Source: Tetranychus cinnabarinus | Lineage: Eukaryota; Arthropoda; Arachnida; Trombidiformes; Tetranychidae | Length of the DNA: 64,000 nucleotides | Assembly: GCA_022266195.1 (NCBI GenBank) | Contig: WHVY01000011.1 | Location: 620,001-684,000 of the forward strand | Reading direction: 5' to 3' | Shown: positions 1-14,800 of the stretch, one piece after another | Layout: each line of letters opens with the position of its first letter | How positions within the stretch are numbered: the first letter of the stretch is position 1 | Made by a program: the position numbers and the translations under genes | Notes under the pieces: generated by a model | The model's database searches: none | The model's input: only the letters and a program-made list of their open reading frames with translations | Told to the model about the DNA's origin: nothing

Positions 1-2269
1 ATCTGAAGTAAAGTTTCGTTTAGCTTTGAACAATTAGGAAAAAAAATGAATAGTTAAAGATAGTAATTGACCAATCAAACCTAATTACTGAATGTATTTC
101 ATTACAAAGTATGGAACTGTATAAATTGGCTCTTCATTCATCGACATATCTCATATCATTTACCAACTTTAATTATACTCTTATAGTGTAACATAACACA
201 ACTGCCCTTTCAAGTATCTCAGTAATCAATAGTGTTTCTGTGTTGCCACTGACCATTAAGAGGTACTGACTATCGGTATTAATGTGACCGGTTGATAATA
301 CTTTGAATATAAGTTTACAGTTTATTTGATGCTCTTTTGGTTGACTTTAGCTTTACATTCATCTGAAAATGAAACTTGCTTTGGTTGCTCGGAACTCATT
401 TGAAACAGCTAATTGTAATCAACGTGAGTTTTAACTGGCAAAGTAAACATTTAAATTTTACTCATTGTTTAATCAACATTTTAACCATTAAATTTCCGTT
501 CCATAAATGATTTTGTTTTGTATGTTTACTTGTTCATTTTTTTCAATTCAGGCCAATAACCTTTCAGTTTACTGTTGATGTTAACTTGAAATGTTATAAA
601 CAAATTGTTGTGAATCAATTTAATTGGATTAACATTCATCAATATCAATCATATAAATAATGAAAAGTTGAAGCAGCTTGATAAACTCAATTTTTTTCAT
701 CACTTTTTTCACCTTCATCTTCATCTTTACCTTCAACATTCGATGATTTCAAGATTGAACAAGTTTTACATTCGCTCATTTAATAAACAAATCAAGTGTT
801 ACAGTTTTTAACTGCTATAAGAAAGTTGATTAAAAACTTAAATGGTTCAATTGAAAAACTTCAAAAACCAATTGTAATGAAAATCCAATGTTTTGCTCTT
901 TAAAGCCATCTTGAGAGCCAAAAATAAACTAAATTGGGATTTGATTACTAAAGTGAATTTTGAGCAATTTTGTAGCATACAATGTATTTAATATGAATCT
1001 GTCTTTATTACCTTGAATATACTTCACGACTTATTGTAAATATTAACCGATTGTTGGAACGCAATTTCATTGCGAATGGTTGCGCTGAAATGTCAGCATG
1101 TTGCTCATCATTTAATTTACTCGGGTAACTAAAAGACGATAGCAAACATTTTATCACAATTTATATTTTAATCAAGATGTGATTTTTAGTTTAATTGAAA
1201 AGGTTAAAGAATCAATGAATGCAATTAGACATTATTTCTTTAAATTGCGATATTGATTACATCAACAGTAGTGGGATTTTGTTAATTAAATGAACAATGT
1301 TCATTCAAATTGCAAGATGATAGTTATTTTTTTTACATAAGTTTCTCTTTTTTTCTCTGGAAATATATTCAACGTGAGCATGTAAATCGTTTTTTGCTTA
1401 TTAATACAAATGAGAGTTATAATTAGTCAACTTTACCATTTCAAACAAAATTGCGATGGGTTGACAATGAAATTACATTTTAAGAGATTCTATTTTAGGT
1501 TTGCGTGAAACGATTTGTTGTTTCATTTGTTTTATGTGGTTTTGTTGACGAGCAAAAGATGGATTTGTTGGAAACAAAATTGAATGATTGACGTCGACTT
1601 GATGAATAAATAACCGGGTGAAGGATAAAAGATGAAAAACGCCATTAAGGAACCATATTGATACTAGTTAACCTTTCATGAGAATGAAAATTGAATGTGG
1701 AAATGATGGAATGATGAATAATTTGAGTGATTGGAATCCAATCTGAAATGATATGAACATGATGTTGATGGGTCTTTTCCGATTTTTTGTAAACACTTCA
1801 ATTGTTGAGTGTTTTTGGTTCGTTGTTTTGTTTCATAGTTGATGACAGTCTTGGTCTGAACGGAAGATTTTTTTTCTGATCCATTTAGTGTTTGCCTTTA
1901 TGGGCATGAAAGGTGCGAATCTATCAGGATAAAAGTCTTTCCAGGTAAAGCACATCACATTTGATGATATAAGTCTTTGCTTTTTTTGATTAACAAGGCA
2001 TAGGACGATTTTCAGTTTAAATATTACAGACATAATAATAATATAATAATAATAAATATCATCAATATTTATAAACATTTTTTCTTGTCGTTTCATTTTG
2101 CTCTTTTCACTTGATATCATTGATTGTTTTTTCAGTTATGTCAAAATATAATAGAAACATATCCAACTATTTATAATTGTAAAAAAATTATCTCCTACAT
2201 TTTATGTAACTATAAAACAATAATAAAAAATTTTGAATCAAAAAATTTTATGCCATCACAATTTTGTCT
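1..2269. other. Intergenic, no gene seen
   Basis: AT-rich sequence downstream of the 3' end of the LRP2 gene. I find no reading frame with domain-like content and no clear repeat. A 95-codon frame at 1,833-2,120 (minus) begins with low-complexity Ile/Tyr runs and has no recognisable domain. I saw no convincing AATAAA for the minus-strand LRP2 transcript close to its stop codon, so the transcript end is not placed. Confidence 0.6.
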
Positions 2270-2827
2270 TTAACATTCTGATTTGTCTTCCTCCACAAGT
2301 TGTTGCTTATCATTATCAGTATCTACAGAAGTTGGATTAAGAGCTGTCTGTCTTATATGGACTTGTGGTGATAACCGATGGACTATACTTGATGGCGATA
2401 AAACTGCTGATCCCAGTGAGGGTGGACTTTCATAGACGTGCTCTTCTTGGGGCATCTTTTTCTCTAATAAGTCATCGGCAATCTCGTAAAGTCCAACTTG
2501 CTTTGAACCAGAGTTTTCTGCTGCTTGTTTCGAGGAAAGGCCACCTTCACCTCCATTACCCAATGCTTCATACATTGGGTTGCTGAAATCAGTTGTTTTG
2601 ATAGTTCCAAGATGGAATTCACTATCCAAAGGTTCCTAAAAATAAAGATTATGTTTAATAAAAATGTTTAACAGAAATGAAGTTGACACACATTTAGAAA
2701 GTCTAGCAAATAATTACTTACCCCATTTGTATTACCATGAGGTCCATTATGCATGAAAGTAGGACTTGAAAATTCAACATTGGTTCCACTACGGAATGCA
2801 ACGCTTTGGTTCTTGAAGCCAGGTTTG
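2270..2827 (-). other. LRP2: LRP2 exons 9-10: cytoplasmic tail with one FxNPxY motif
   Basis: Exon 9 (2827-2722) and exon 10 (2635-2270) encode a tail of about 160 residues. FSNPMY (NPMY at bases 2,570-2,581, residues 4345-4348) matches the FxNPxY signal that binds PTB adaptors such as Dab2/ARH. A more membrane-proximal SPTF (residues 4312-4315) sits where LRP1-type tails have NPTY. Other possible signals are a dileucine in DDLLEKK and an acidic Tyr site EEHVYESPP. The coding sequence ends VEEDKSEC then TAA. Confidence 0.85.
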
Positions 2828-5800
2828 CTGTTTAGGGAAAAATATGAAAAGTGGTTAATTTTAATGAAATTAAGATTAAACTATGAAATTTTAAACCTTT
2901 GTCTAAAATATTATAACAAGAAATGACAAGATTAATTTGTATTATAAAAAACTTACAAGTTTCGTTTTTTGAAAAATAGGAATAATCCTGAGGCCAATAC
3001 TAAGGCTATCAGGACCAATAAAATAGGAAGAACAATGTTGGCAAAGATCGCTGAGCTTCCGCTGATTGGATATTTATCCACTCGAGCCTCACAATGAGCC
3101 CCTTCAAAGTTAGGTAAACATTTGCATAAAGTGACCACATCTTTATCACAGTAACCACCGTTTCTACAGGGGCATCGATATGGTTCAGCTTTGGCACTTT
3201 CAAATCCAATAGGACAAGTGCCAGTAAAACTGGATGAGGTTGGACTTCCATCTGGACATGCACACCGATATCCTCTTGGAATTAAAAGGCATAGATGCGT
3301 ACAAGTAGTTGGCTTACAAGGATTAGTGACTGTATAAATAAAAGATATAAATAGCAATTAAGTAAACGAAATAAGGATGCAAAAAATGATGATTCTAACT
3401 AGTTTGGCTAATTACTAACCTGAAGTGTTGTATTTCTTTTCTTGATAGATTTTTATGTCAGTTGCGTGTTCCAAGTCTCTCTTTACTCGAACTTTAACAC
3501 CACGACCAAATTTATCTTGCCTGTAAACTTCGCCCGTATCTTTAGTTACCCAATAAATCTGATCTTCAAACAAATCGATACTAATAGGGTGCTGTAAATC
3601 ACCTTTCAGTACGACTACTCGATCAGATCCATCTTGTTTAGACGATTCGATTGTATTAGTTTTACTGTCACACCAATAAAGTCGATGATCTGATTCATAA
3701 TCAATGGCTAATCCAGCTGGCAGACCAAGACGCTCTGAAACGATAAACGACACTTTGGTACCGTCCATCCAAGATGAAGCAATCTTAGGGGAAGCTCCAG
3801 CATCAGCCCAGAACATCAATCTAAATAAAATAGAAACAAAATTTGATTAAAATAAGGATAGAATAAGAAATAAAATCTTTTCTACAAATAATCAATCATC
3901 CATTATGGATAAGGTCAATAAAACCCAATCAACAATCAAGTCTATTCAATATAATTACCCTTTTTCTGGATCCAATGCCAAAGATGTTGGCATTTCCAAT
4001 CCATTATATAAAGTTTTACGATAACGACCATCAGTTCGACTAGTAAGTATTCTGCCTTTAGGTTTAATTCCTGATAAATCTATGTCCATCCAGTAAATGT
4101 TTCTAATGGAAAAAACAAACAAATTATGAAAATAATTATAATCAAATATTTAAACGAGAGAAAAATAATGATTTAAAATATTATTTACCCAGCAATCCAG
4201 TCAACAGCAATATCACTTAGTTTAGAAGAACTTTTGAGTTCTAAATTCTGTGAATGACCCAAACCATGATCACGATCAAAAGGATCAGGGATAAATGATC
4301 TTTTAATGGTTTTTTCATACGAGTCAGTCCAGTACATCATATCTGATTATAATGAAGCAAAGAGAAAGAGGAAAAATGTTATTAATTTCTTAACCATCAT
4401 TGAATGGATTTTTTGATAAGATAAAACTTAAGGTTAATTGAGTGATAGCTAACCTTTTATTGGATCAAAATCTAAAGCTTGAATACGACTTTCACCGGCA
4501 ATTAATGATGATTGATGCTGTTGTGAATTGTCAACTGCACGAATATCTAATCCATTGGCAATTAAAACGACGGGTGGATGACCTGTAGCAGAACATTTCT
4601 CTTCAAACATTTTAAATCCAGGTTTACAGAAACATCCATAGGAACCTTCAAAGTTGGTACAAATTTGGGAACAATTATGACCAAAAGTAGCACATTCATC
4701 AATATCTTCACAGACTTTTGTGTTGTTATGAGAAATACGATAACCGCGAGGACAAGTGCAAATGTATCCACCTTCACCCACAGAGGTACAATTGTGAGCA
4801 CAACCACCTCTATGGATTGGTGAACATTCACCTTCATGACAGCCTCGTTCATCAGATAAATCTCCACAATCATCTTGATGGTCACAAGTTTTGTCTAAAG
4901 GTATACATAAATCATTGGCACATTTATATTGATTAGGTAAACAGTGAACAGGATATTTTCGGCATAATGTATGATTATTTTCATCTGATCCATCGCCACA
5001 ATCATCTTCACCATTGCATATTTGCCACAATGGGATACATTTGTTGTTATGGCACTGGAATTTGCGAGTTACATCACATGTAAAGTTTGAACAAATGGAC
5101 TCTTCCTCATCTGAATTGTCACCACAATCATCGTCTCCATCACAAAGGAAGTCTTGCCTTAAACAAACTGTATTATTACATTGGAATTGATTTGCTGGAC
5201 AGTAACGGCCACCTGGGTAACGAGTTGGACAATTCATTTCATCTGAAACATCCCGACAATCTTTGTGCCCATCACAAACCAATTTAGATGAAATACAATG
5301 ACCACTTTTACATTTAAATTGATCTTCTTTACATTTATAATCTTGACATTCCTTCTCGTCTGAGCCATCTTCACAATCATCATCATGATCACATCGCCAA
5401 CGTGATGGAATACATTTCTTTGTTCCACATTGGAATTCACTTTCAGAACATTCTCGGTACAAATCGGTACACTTTTTAGGATCTTCATCAGAATTATCAC
5501 CACAATCATCTTCAAAGTCACATCTCCAACGTAATGGAATACATCGGCCATTTCCACATTTAAAGTCACCAGTTTCAGAACATTTAGGACAATATTCGGG
5601 ATTATTTTCATCTGATCCGTCACGACAATCATCTTTTCCATCACAGAATAACCAACTGGGAATACAACGATAATTGTTACGGGTTGGACATTTTTTCCAG
5701 CCTGTGGTGCAGTTACGATTACGGCAAATGTGAGCTGGCTCATCTGAGTCATCACCACAATCGTCATCAAAATCACAATACCAAAGTTTTGGTATACATT

Positions 5801-8800
5801 TTCCGTTGCGACATTGGAATTGGGTTTGAGGGTCACATTCACGATGATGACAGTGTTCAGCTGCTTCATCAGATCCATCTGAACAATCATCATCTCCATC
5901 ACATTGCCATGAATCAGGAACACAACGACCTGTGGATTTACACTTGAAACTGTGCTCACCGCAATCATGATCACAGAAACTTTCATCAGACTTATCAGGA
6001 CAATCATTTATTCCATCACAAATTCGAATTCGTGAAACACAAGTTTGATTATTTTTACACTGGAACATTCCTTTTTTACAAACAAACGGTGGACAATTGC
6101 GTTCATCTGATCCATCTTTACAATCCTTTTCTCCATCACAAGTCCAAAAGATGGGAACACAAATTTCATCAGGATGGCCACATCTATGTTGACCTTTGGT
6201 ACAGTTGGCAAAACAAGTTTTATTATTGGCCGATAGAATGAAATTATCAGGACAAGCACACTTATAAGTTGTACTGTCAGGCGTTGAACCAGGGGCAATT
6301 AAACAAAGATGTGAACAGTTTCCATTATCGGTTCCGCAAGGATTAGAGTAAGGCAATTGTTTCAATGGATGATAAATATGTAAATCATAAGGTCTATGAG
6401 AAGTATTTCGTAAGATTTCCATGCCTTCGCCAGTAAATTTATGGGCTCGGACAACAGCCTTGATATTCCAATCAGTCCAATAGAGCCAATCATCGAATAC
6501 AGAAAGAGCAAAAACATGAGGAACAGAAGCTCCATGAATTACTTCATGTCTTGATTTACCATCGAAATCAGAATAACCAATATAATCCAAGTGAGCATCA
6601 GCCCAGAAAATCTTTTCACTGAAGTAATCAATGGCCAATGCATTGGGCCAAACAATTTTTTGATCGTATAAAAGGATTCGAGTGAAATTGGATCCATCCA
6701 TACCAATTTTACCGATAAAAGCATGGTGACTCCAATCAGTAAAGAAAAGGTAACCAATACCTGGATGAGCAACAACAGCACGAGGATCAACTAATCCTTT
6801 ACCAAGAATAGTTTTCCTATGACGACCGTCAAGTTCACTCACATCCAGATGTTTACTAGTTCGATCAAGCCAATATAACTTTTTACCGATCCAATCCACT
6901 GCTAATCCTTCGAGGCCGTGGGCTTCATGACGAACGATGTTCTCGTCTCCTGAGCCATTAATGAATATTCTGTTGATTGTTTTGTTACCAACATCAGCAT
7001 AATATAACCTTTGCTCTTGATAATCAAAATCTAAAGCAACCACATTCTTCAAATCCATTTTGATTAAGTTGTAAAGTTTACCATCAGTTGACATGTTTCT
7101 CAGGTAGTAACGGTTAGTAAATATAAGCCAAGGTGTTATTCCGTCTCGTCGTTTACAAGATCGTCCATCTCTTTCTCGTTCATAATATTTTTCATTGCAT
7201 TTACAATAAAACGATCCAGGAGTATTGAAACAGTATTGACTGCATTTTCCTTTTTCTTGATGGCATTCATCAATATCTTCACAAGCTTTACCATCCTTCA
7301 TTAACTGGTAACCCTCATTACATTCACAGTAGAAGCCAGTTGGGGTGTCAACGCATCTATGTTCACATTGATTGGTTTCCACTTTAAGACATTCATCAAC
7401 ACCACAGTGAGCTGGTTCATCTGAACCATCCGTACAATCCAATTGTTTGTTACATACTTTTTCATTTGGAATACAAGCATCGTTTTTACACTTAAATTGT
7501 CCTGGAGCACAAGTAACCGGTTCTTTTTTACACTTTTCTCCTGTTTCATCGGAATTATCGCCACAGTCATCTTCACCATCACAAAAGTAACTAAGTCGAA
7601 TACATTTATTGTTGTTGCATGAAAACTCATCTGGATTGCAGGCTCGGAAAGTACAATTTTTTGGCTCATCAGATCCATCAGTACAATCATTATCATGATC
7701 ACAAACCCATTCTTTATTGATACACCGATTATTATTACAGCGAAATTGATCTGCATCACAAGGCTCTGGAGGTGGGCAGTTATGTAGGGTTACATTTTCA
7801 TCAGCTCCATTTACACAATCAGGATCTCCGTCACAAATCCACCGTTTAGGAATGCATTGAGGTCGACCCCAGTTTTTGTTTTCTGTACAAGTAAATTCAC
7901 GGTCTGGATCACAAGTTCGGGTATCACATTGATGGCGAACATCTTCATCTGAATTATCGAGACAATCATTGTCACCATCACAAAGGTAAATCCGAGGAAT
8001 ACAATTTCCATTGTCACAAGTGAATAAATCTCCAAAACAGGTTCTTTTATCACTTTTACAATAATCTTCAGGTTCATCAGCTTTATCTCCACAATCATCA
8101 TCTCCATCACAATGCCAAGTTCCTGGAATACATCGATGATTAGGACAACGGAAACTATTTGGTGGACAAGCTCGTTGTGAACAGATTAGTTTGTTTTCAT
8201 CTGAATTGTCACCGCAATCATTGTCTCCATCACAAAGCCAATAAGGTTCAACACAGATATTTGTGTTTGTACAAGCAACATGACCAGCTGGACAGGTTCG
8301 ATTGCCCTTACAATGCTCTAAACTTTCATCTGATGTTTTATTGTCTTTACAGTCATTGACACCATTACAAACTTGAGACATAGGAATACATCGAGAATTG
8401 GCGCAAGTGAATTCACCATCAGCACAAGGCGGGTATTTACAATCTTCTTCGTCTGTTCCATCACCACAATCATTTTCATGATCACATTTCCATGTTTTAA
8501 ATATACACTAAAGAAAATAGAAAAAAACAAACCAGTTAATTGTATGCATTAATTTTTAAATTGCTCAAAATGAAAGACTATTTTAGTCAGGTTGATTACC
8601 AATAAGATATTAAACAAATCGCTATTTCCTATATATTTATTTATTCATTTACACTATCTGCATTTAGTATCTGTTGAATGAAGCTGAAAGAAATTGTCTA
8701 AATGAAGACTAGAATAAAGAATAAAATAATCATTTTCATGATTACCATCAAATATTGCAACAATTTACAGCAACTAAAGTATAAACATTTTTTTACAGAT

Positions 8801-11800
8801 CAAATCTCGCATTCAATTAAGCCATGGTTGAAAAAAGCTTAACTTACATCATTACTATGTTGAAAAAGGGAAATCTGTAGATACAGACATGCTTGATGAA
8901 AATTATTAATGAATAAATGAAAAAAAGTTGAAACCTGACGTAAAATGCATATTTTTCAAAGACTTTACAATCAAATTAAATATCTTTTTGAATAAAAATA
9001 ATATTGGTGAATTTTTTACTGTCTTTGTTTCTGTTTCAATGATTGCAGCCATGATAGAGGAAGAGAATCAGTTTGTTGAAACTTAATAACTTTTAAACCA
9101 TTAAAATCAACAATGATTATTAAAAATGACCTATTCTGAGTCGAACTAGTTTTTTTGATGGAAAACTTGCTTACAATTTGTTGACAATAATAGGAAAAAG
9201 AAATTAAAGGAACCAAAGTCAACTACTATTTTAAATTATCATGAAATTGTGCTTGAAGCGTACAATTGTGTATAAAGAATATGATGATCACATGAAGCTA
9301 ATAGAAGAAAGAAAACATCATAACTTATTGCGCAGTTAATGTTGCTTAGTGTTGGGAAATGCCTTTTTTGGTAAAAGATGATAAACACGTCTGGGTTGAA
9401 TAGTTTTGAGAAGAAGCTGAAGAAAAGAAAATAAACTCAACTGTGAAGAAAATGTTGAAAATATAAGTTCTAGATTAATGTTGTACTGTTGCATTATTTG
9501 AGTAAGATTATAACTGAGAATCCTTTACTTGTTTCTCAAACTGTTTAACAATTAATATAATATATAATGATGATACTAAAAAACAGTAATAAAGATCGAG
9601 TAAGTGCTTCCTATGCAATTAGCTGAAATATTTTTAGCCATTGTAAAACATTAATTGCACATGGAAAGCTATAGTAATACGATAGTAAAACAAACAAACT
9701 CGCAAACAATGTTGCTTGAGATAATTGAAATTATTGAGAGAAACTAATTAATGGTAATCCTGAATAAACTTACTCGTCCGTTTCCACAGCGAAATTCATT
9801 AGGTCCACAGGTATGGAATGTACAGAAGTTTTTATCTTCATCAGTTTTATCTCCACAATCATCATCACCATCACAAGCCCAAAGTCTTGGTATACATTTA
9901 CCATTGGCACAGGCATATTTGGTTGAATCACAGGTAACATTGGATGGAACGCACATTCTTCCTTCATTGGCAACCTTAAAACCAGTATTACAGCGACACT
10001 CGACCGTACCATTTGGTGCTTGATGACAAGAATCAGTACATCCACCGTTGTTAATGTTACATGGGTTTATACCACATTTTTGTCGATCTGTTGAAAAGAC
10101 ATGAATATCTCGAGGTGATTCTTCTAAACGCTTAACCATTTCAATCATGTTAGCTCCAGTATGTTTCTCGGCTCGATAAACTCCTCGTAATTGTAAATCA
10201 GTCCAGTAAATGTAATTTCCATAGACTGTTATGGCAAATGGGTAAATTGTCGCTTGTCTAAGTACTTCTCTGTTGTTACCGTCCAAATCTGATCGTTCAA
10301 TTTTTTCTCTCAAAGCATCAGTCCAATACAATTTTCCTTCATCGTAATCAATTGCTAATCCGCTTGGTTGAGTTAAATTGGCTCCAATTATTACTTTTTT
10401 AAAGTTACCAGCCATTGTGGTTCTGTAAATTTTACCAGAATTACCGAAACGACCCCAGTCAGTATAGTAAAGGTAACCTGCACAAGGATCAACTACAATT
10501 GCTCGAGGTCTTTCAACACGAACAATCATAACAATCTGTGATCCATCCATGTTCATTGCATAGATACTTCGGTTTGCTGAGTCAGTCCAGTAAATCTTTC
10601 GATTTGTCCAATCATATGCGATCCCTTCTGGGTTGATGTTATTTTTAAGTATTGTATGAACCTCATCTGGTTTCTTTATATCAATCCATGAAATACTTCC
10701 ATCAGGTCTTATTTGAGTAAACAGAAGTTTATCGTCTTTAAAATCAAAATCTAAACCAACTACGTTAGTCATGTTGACTCGCGGTTGGAAAGGAGATCCT
10801 CCTTGTTTGGGGTCAAGATGAACACTTCGAATTTCTTTTCTAGTTGTAAATACTAGATACTCTTTGACAGAGACACATGATTTACCATCTTCAGATAAAA
10901 CTCCAGAGGCACAAGCACAACTCCAAGATGGTGTGTATCCTTCAGGCTTAGCAAAACACAATTGATCACAAACTGAATTACCAGATCTGGAACATGGTGT
11001 ATCTGCCATTGGTTGATTTTTACTGTCATAAATCACAATATCTCGCAATGTTTCAAGGTTTGATTTAATTGGTTCTTGAGTATTGGTTCCATTGGGTGAA
11101 GCAATTTTTGATGCTCTGAAAATGGTCCTCAAATTACGATCGACCCAGTAAACAAAAGATCCATGAATAGCTACACCATAAGGTGATGGAATGTATTTTA
11201 CAATATATTGACGACGGCCTCCTTTGAAATAAATTTTCTGAATAGCATCAAACTTTGTATCAACCCAATAAATATCATGAGTGACCATGTCAATGGTTAA
11301 ATCTCTTGGTTGACCAATATCTCTTGAAACGATAGAAGTACGATTAGTTCCATCAAGCAGAGCTCTCTCGATTTTTGGATATGGCCCATAATCAATCCAA
11401 TAGATGTATCTTTTAATTGGATTAACTGCCAATGCTCTTGGTTGATCAGTGGTAGTTTTAAAGATAACCATTCGATTTGATCCATCCAACCAGCAAACTT
11501 CAATATAAGTTTCATGTGGGAAAACATTGGTAAAATACATGTTACCAGCAATCCAATCAATGGCAATTCCTCTGATTCCATTTGATCCGATACCATCTGA
11601 GATAATTTGCTTCTTATCGGTTCCATCTGGTTTAATTGAAAATATACCATTCAACCCACCAGGATTAAACTCTGTCCAATAGATAGTATTTTTGACAACA
11701 TGAACATCAACATGAAGAATATTATGCCCTGAACCAGTAACGGGTTGCATTGCCTCTGAATGATCATCTAAGCTGAAACCTTGAAGTTTTGTTAAGGATG

Positions 11801-14800
11801 AAACAACAGCAAAAGAGTTGTAAACTTCACAACCAGTTTCACCAGAACTTTTAAAACCAGTACTACACAAGCAGCGATGTTGCCTATTAGCAATAGGAAT
11901 ACAAAGATGAAGACATCCACCATTTGCTGTTTGACAAGGATGATTATCCAATCCTGGTCTTTTGGCGTAAATTTTCAGATTCTTTAAATCAGGAGTATTC
12001 TCTTCCAATGAATGTGAATTATTGCAACTGGGTAAATTAACTCGAACAATGCGTTCATAGTTTGAATCAAGATAATATAATCGATTATTGTAAACAGCTA
12101 AACCTTGAGGTTTATCGATTGATGAAGCTGCCGTTAATTTAACTTGGCGATCTTGACCTTCTAAATCAATTGATTCAATGGTTCCAGGTGAGCTTTGAGA
12201 AAAGTATAAACGCTTATTGGCAATATCGATGGTAATAGCTTCTAGGTGATACAGATTGTCTTTAACCAATATTTTGGAATTGGTTCCATCCATGTTAGCT
12301 TTACCAATTTTTGCTGGCACATTTGGTCCACCTTCATCAAGCCAATAAATGGCTCCTGATGTTGGGTCAAGAGCGATACTTTTTGGTCGACCAACTCCAT
12401 TAGGTGTTCCATCATTGCTTAGAATGATTCTTCGGTAATTTTGATCACCGTCAACTTTGATCACAGCAATACTTGAACTTTTATTGAAACCCACATACAA
12501 GTTGCGACCAATCCAGTCAAATGCAAGTGAACATATTGAACTTGAAATACCTTCAGGTAGGAAACGAGTTTGATTTCCACCTTTCAAACTAACTCTATTT
12601 ATCGTACTGTTCTCACGAGAATCATCTTTAGATTGTATCCAATAGATAAATCCTTCTTTCCTATCATAATCAAAATCATAACCATTCTCAACTCCAATTA
12701 CTGGAGTAAAGTATCCAGTTGTACTTGTGTCACTTGCACTTAATTGTAAATCAACGATTTGGGAACCTTTCATGACCATCAAGTAAGGAACTTCAATTGG
12801 AATACATCGACCAGAATTAGCTGATCTGTCTGTAGCATAACCAGGTGGGCATTTACAGGTAAAACCTTCAGGTTTAGGTGAAAGTAAACACAAATGTGAA
12901 CATGGTGACTTGGCACAAGGGTTGCTTGAATTTGGTTGCAAGATTGGATGGTTTACATGGATTCCTAAAGGTTGACTAACTAGGTGAGAGACAACTGTTT
13001 GATTGAGACCTCGATATTTGTGGCAAGATAAAACTCGATTTAATTGTCGATCAGTCCAAAACAGAGTATCTTCGAATACTGTTAATGAATGTGGATGTAA
13101 AAGGTAATGGTTATGAGCTAAAACCTGTTGTCTGTTTTTACCATCGTAATCACAGAAATCAATGTAATCCAATTTTGAATCAGCGAAATAAACTCGACGT
13201 GTTGGTATATCAATAGTTAAACCATTTGGCCAGTAAATTTTTGTATCAATGATGACTTTACGTTCATTTCCATCCATACCAGCTCGTTCGAGGCGAGGAT
13301 TGTCACCCCAATCTGTCCAGAAAAGGACACGAGATCCTTCACGAGGATCAAGTGATATTCCTCGAGGTTGACTGATGTTTTGTGAAATCAGAATAACATG
13401 ATTTTTTCCATCCAATGTTGAGACTTCAATGGTTTTCAACTTTGAATCAACCCAATATAAATTTCGTCCAATCCAATCAACAGCTAAGCCTTCGACAAGA
13501 TCCAGTCCTGAACCGACTACCACCTCAGCTTCACTCGAACCTTTGGTTAAACGGAAAATCTTTTTAGCATGCATATCAGACCAATAGATTGTTCCAGTTG
13601 CCATCTCAGAACCAGTAGCCACAACATTTTCAACTCGAACAGGAATCCTTTCCAAAGAAGTGGTATTTAAATTTGATACCAAAATTGATCGTCGATTGGA
13701 TATAACAAGGTAAGCCAATGTTCGGTTAAGTGCTTTACAACTTGATCCGTGAACAGATTCATAGCCAGCGTCACAATAACATTTGTATGATTGTTTCCTG
13801 TTTTCACAAAATTGTGAACACTTACCCGGTATTGCACATTCATCAATATCAACACAGGTTAATGTATCATTTAACATTTCACCCGGTGGACAAGTACAAA
13901 CCGGTCCTAATGGAGTAACTGTACAGTTATTAGCACAGTTGATGCCGGTGCATGATTCAATTTTACATCCAGGCCCTTCATCAAGTCCATTGGGACAATC
14001 ATCTTTTCCGTCACACACCTTATCCAAATCAATGCATGTTTCAGTAACATTAGGACACTGCCATTGGCCTGATGGACAATAAAATGGAGCTGAGCCACAA
14101 GCATGTCGATGATCCTCATCAGAACCATCTCCACAATCATCTTGACCATCACAAATCCATGATTTGAAAATACACTTTGAATTATTGCACTTGAAATCTT
14201 TCGCTGGACATTCAACTAAACCACAGGTTGAAGGTTCATCAGAACCATCTTCACAATCGGAATTACCATCACAATACCATGTTTTGGGTAAGCAAAAGGT
14301 TGAATTTTCACATTTAAAATGTTTCTCAGGATCACATTGATTAGGTGCTAATGAAGGGCAACCTTTCTCATCTGATCCATCATTACAATCGGCTACTCCG
14401 TCACAATGGTAAGATTCAAGGATACACTGTTTGCCGTTAGCACATTGAAATTGGTGGGATAGACAAGTAACAGATGGACAATTTTGTTCATCCGCTTGAT
14501 CAAAACAGTCATTATCACCATCACAAATCCAAGTTTGAGGAATACACTGAGATCTACCAGGACATGTGAATTGATAATAAGCACAAGTTTTCTCTTGACA
14601 GGAATCACCTTCATCTGAACCATCGCCACAATCATTTTCCGAGTCACACTTCCACGATGATGGAATGCATCGACTGTTTTCACATGCAAATTCATTAGCA
14701 CCACAAGTGACATTTGGACCTATGATAATATAAAAAAATAAAAAGAGATTTAGTTACCAGTTACAAAATGTTTCATTCATTAAATCATTCATTCAACAAA

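Noticed and set aside
1833..2120. 95-codon minus-strand frame near the window start
   Set aside because: It starts in Ile/Tyr low complexity and shows no recognisable domain, splice partner or codon bias by eye.
4562..8110. Many antisense or shifted frames over the LA repeats (for example 4,562, 5,234, 7,301, 7,811)
   Set aside because: They are shadows of cysteine-rich repeats of the real minus-strand LRP2 frame, with no independent domain.
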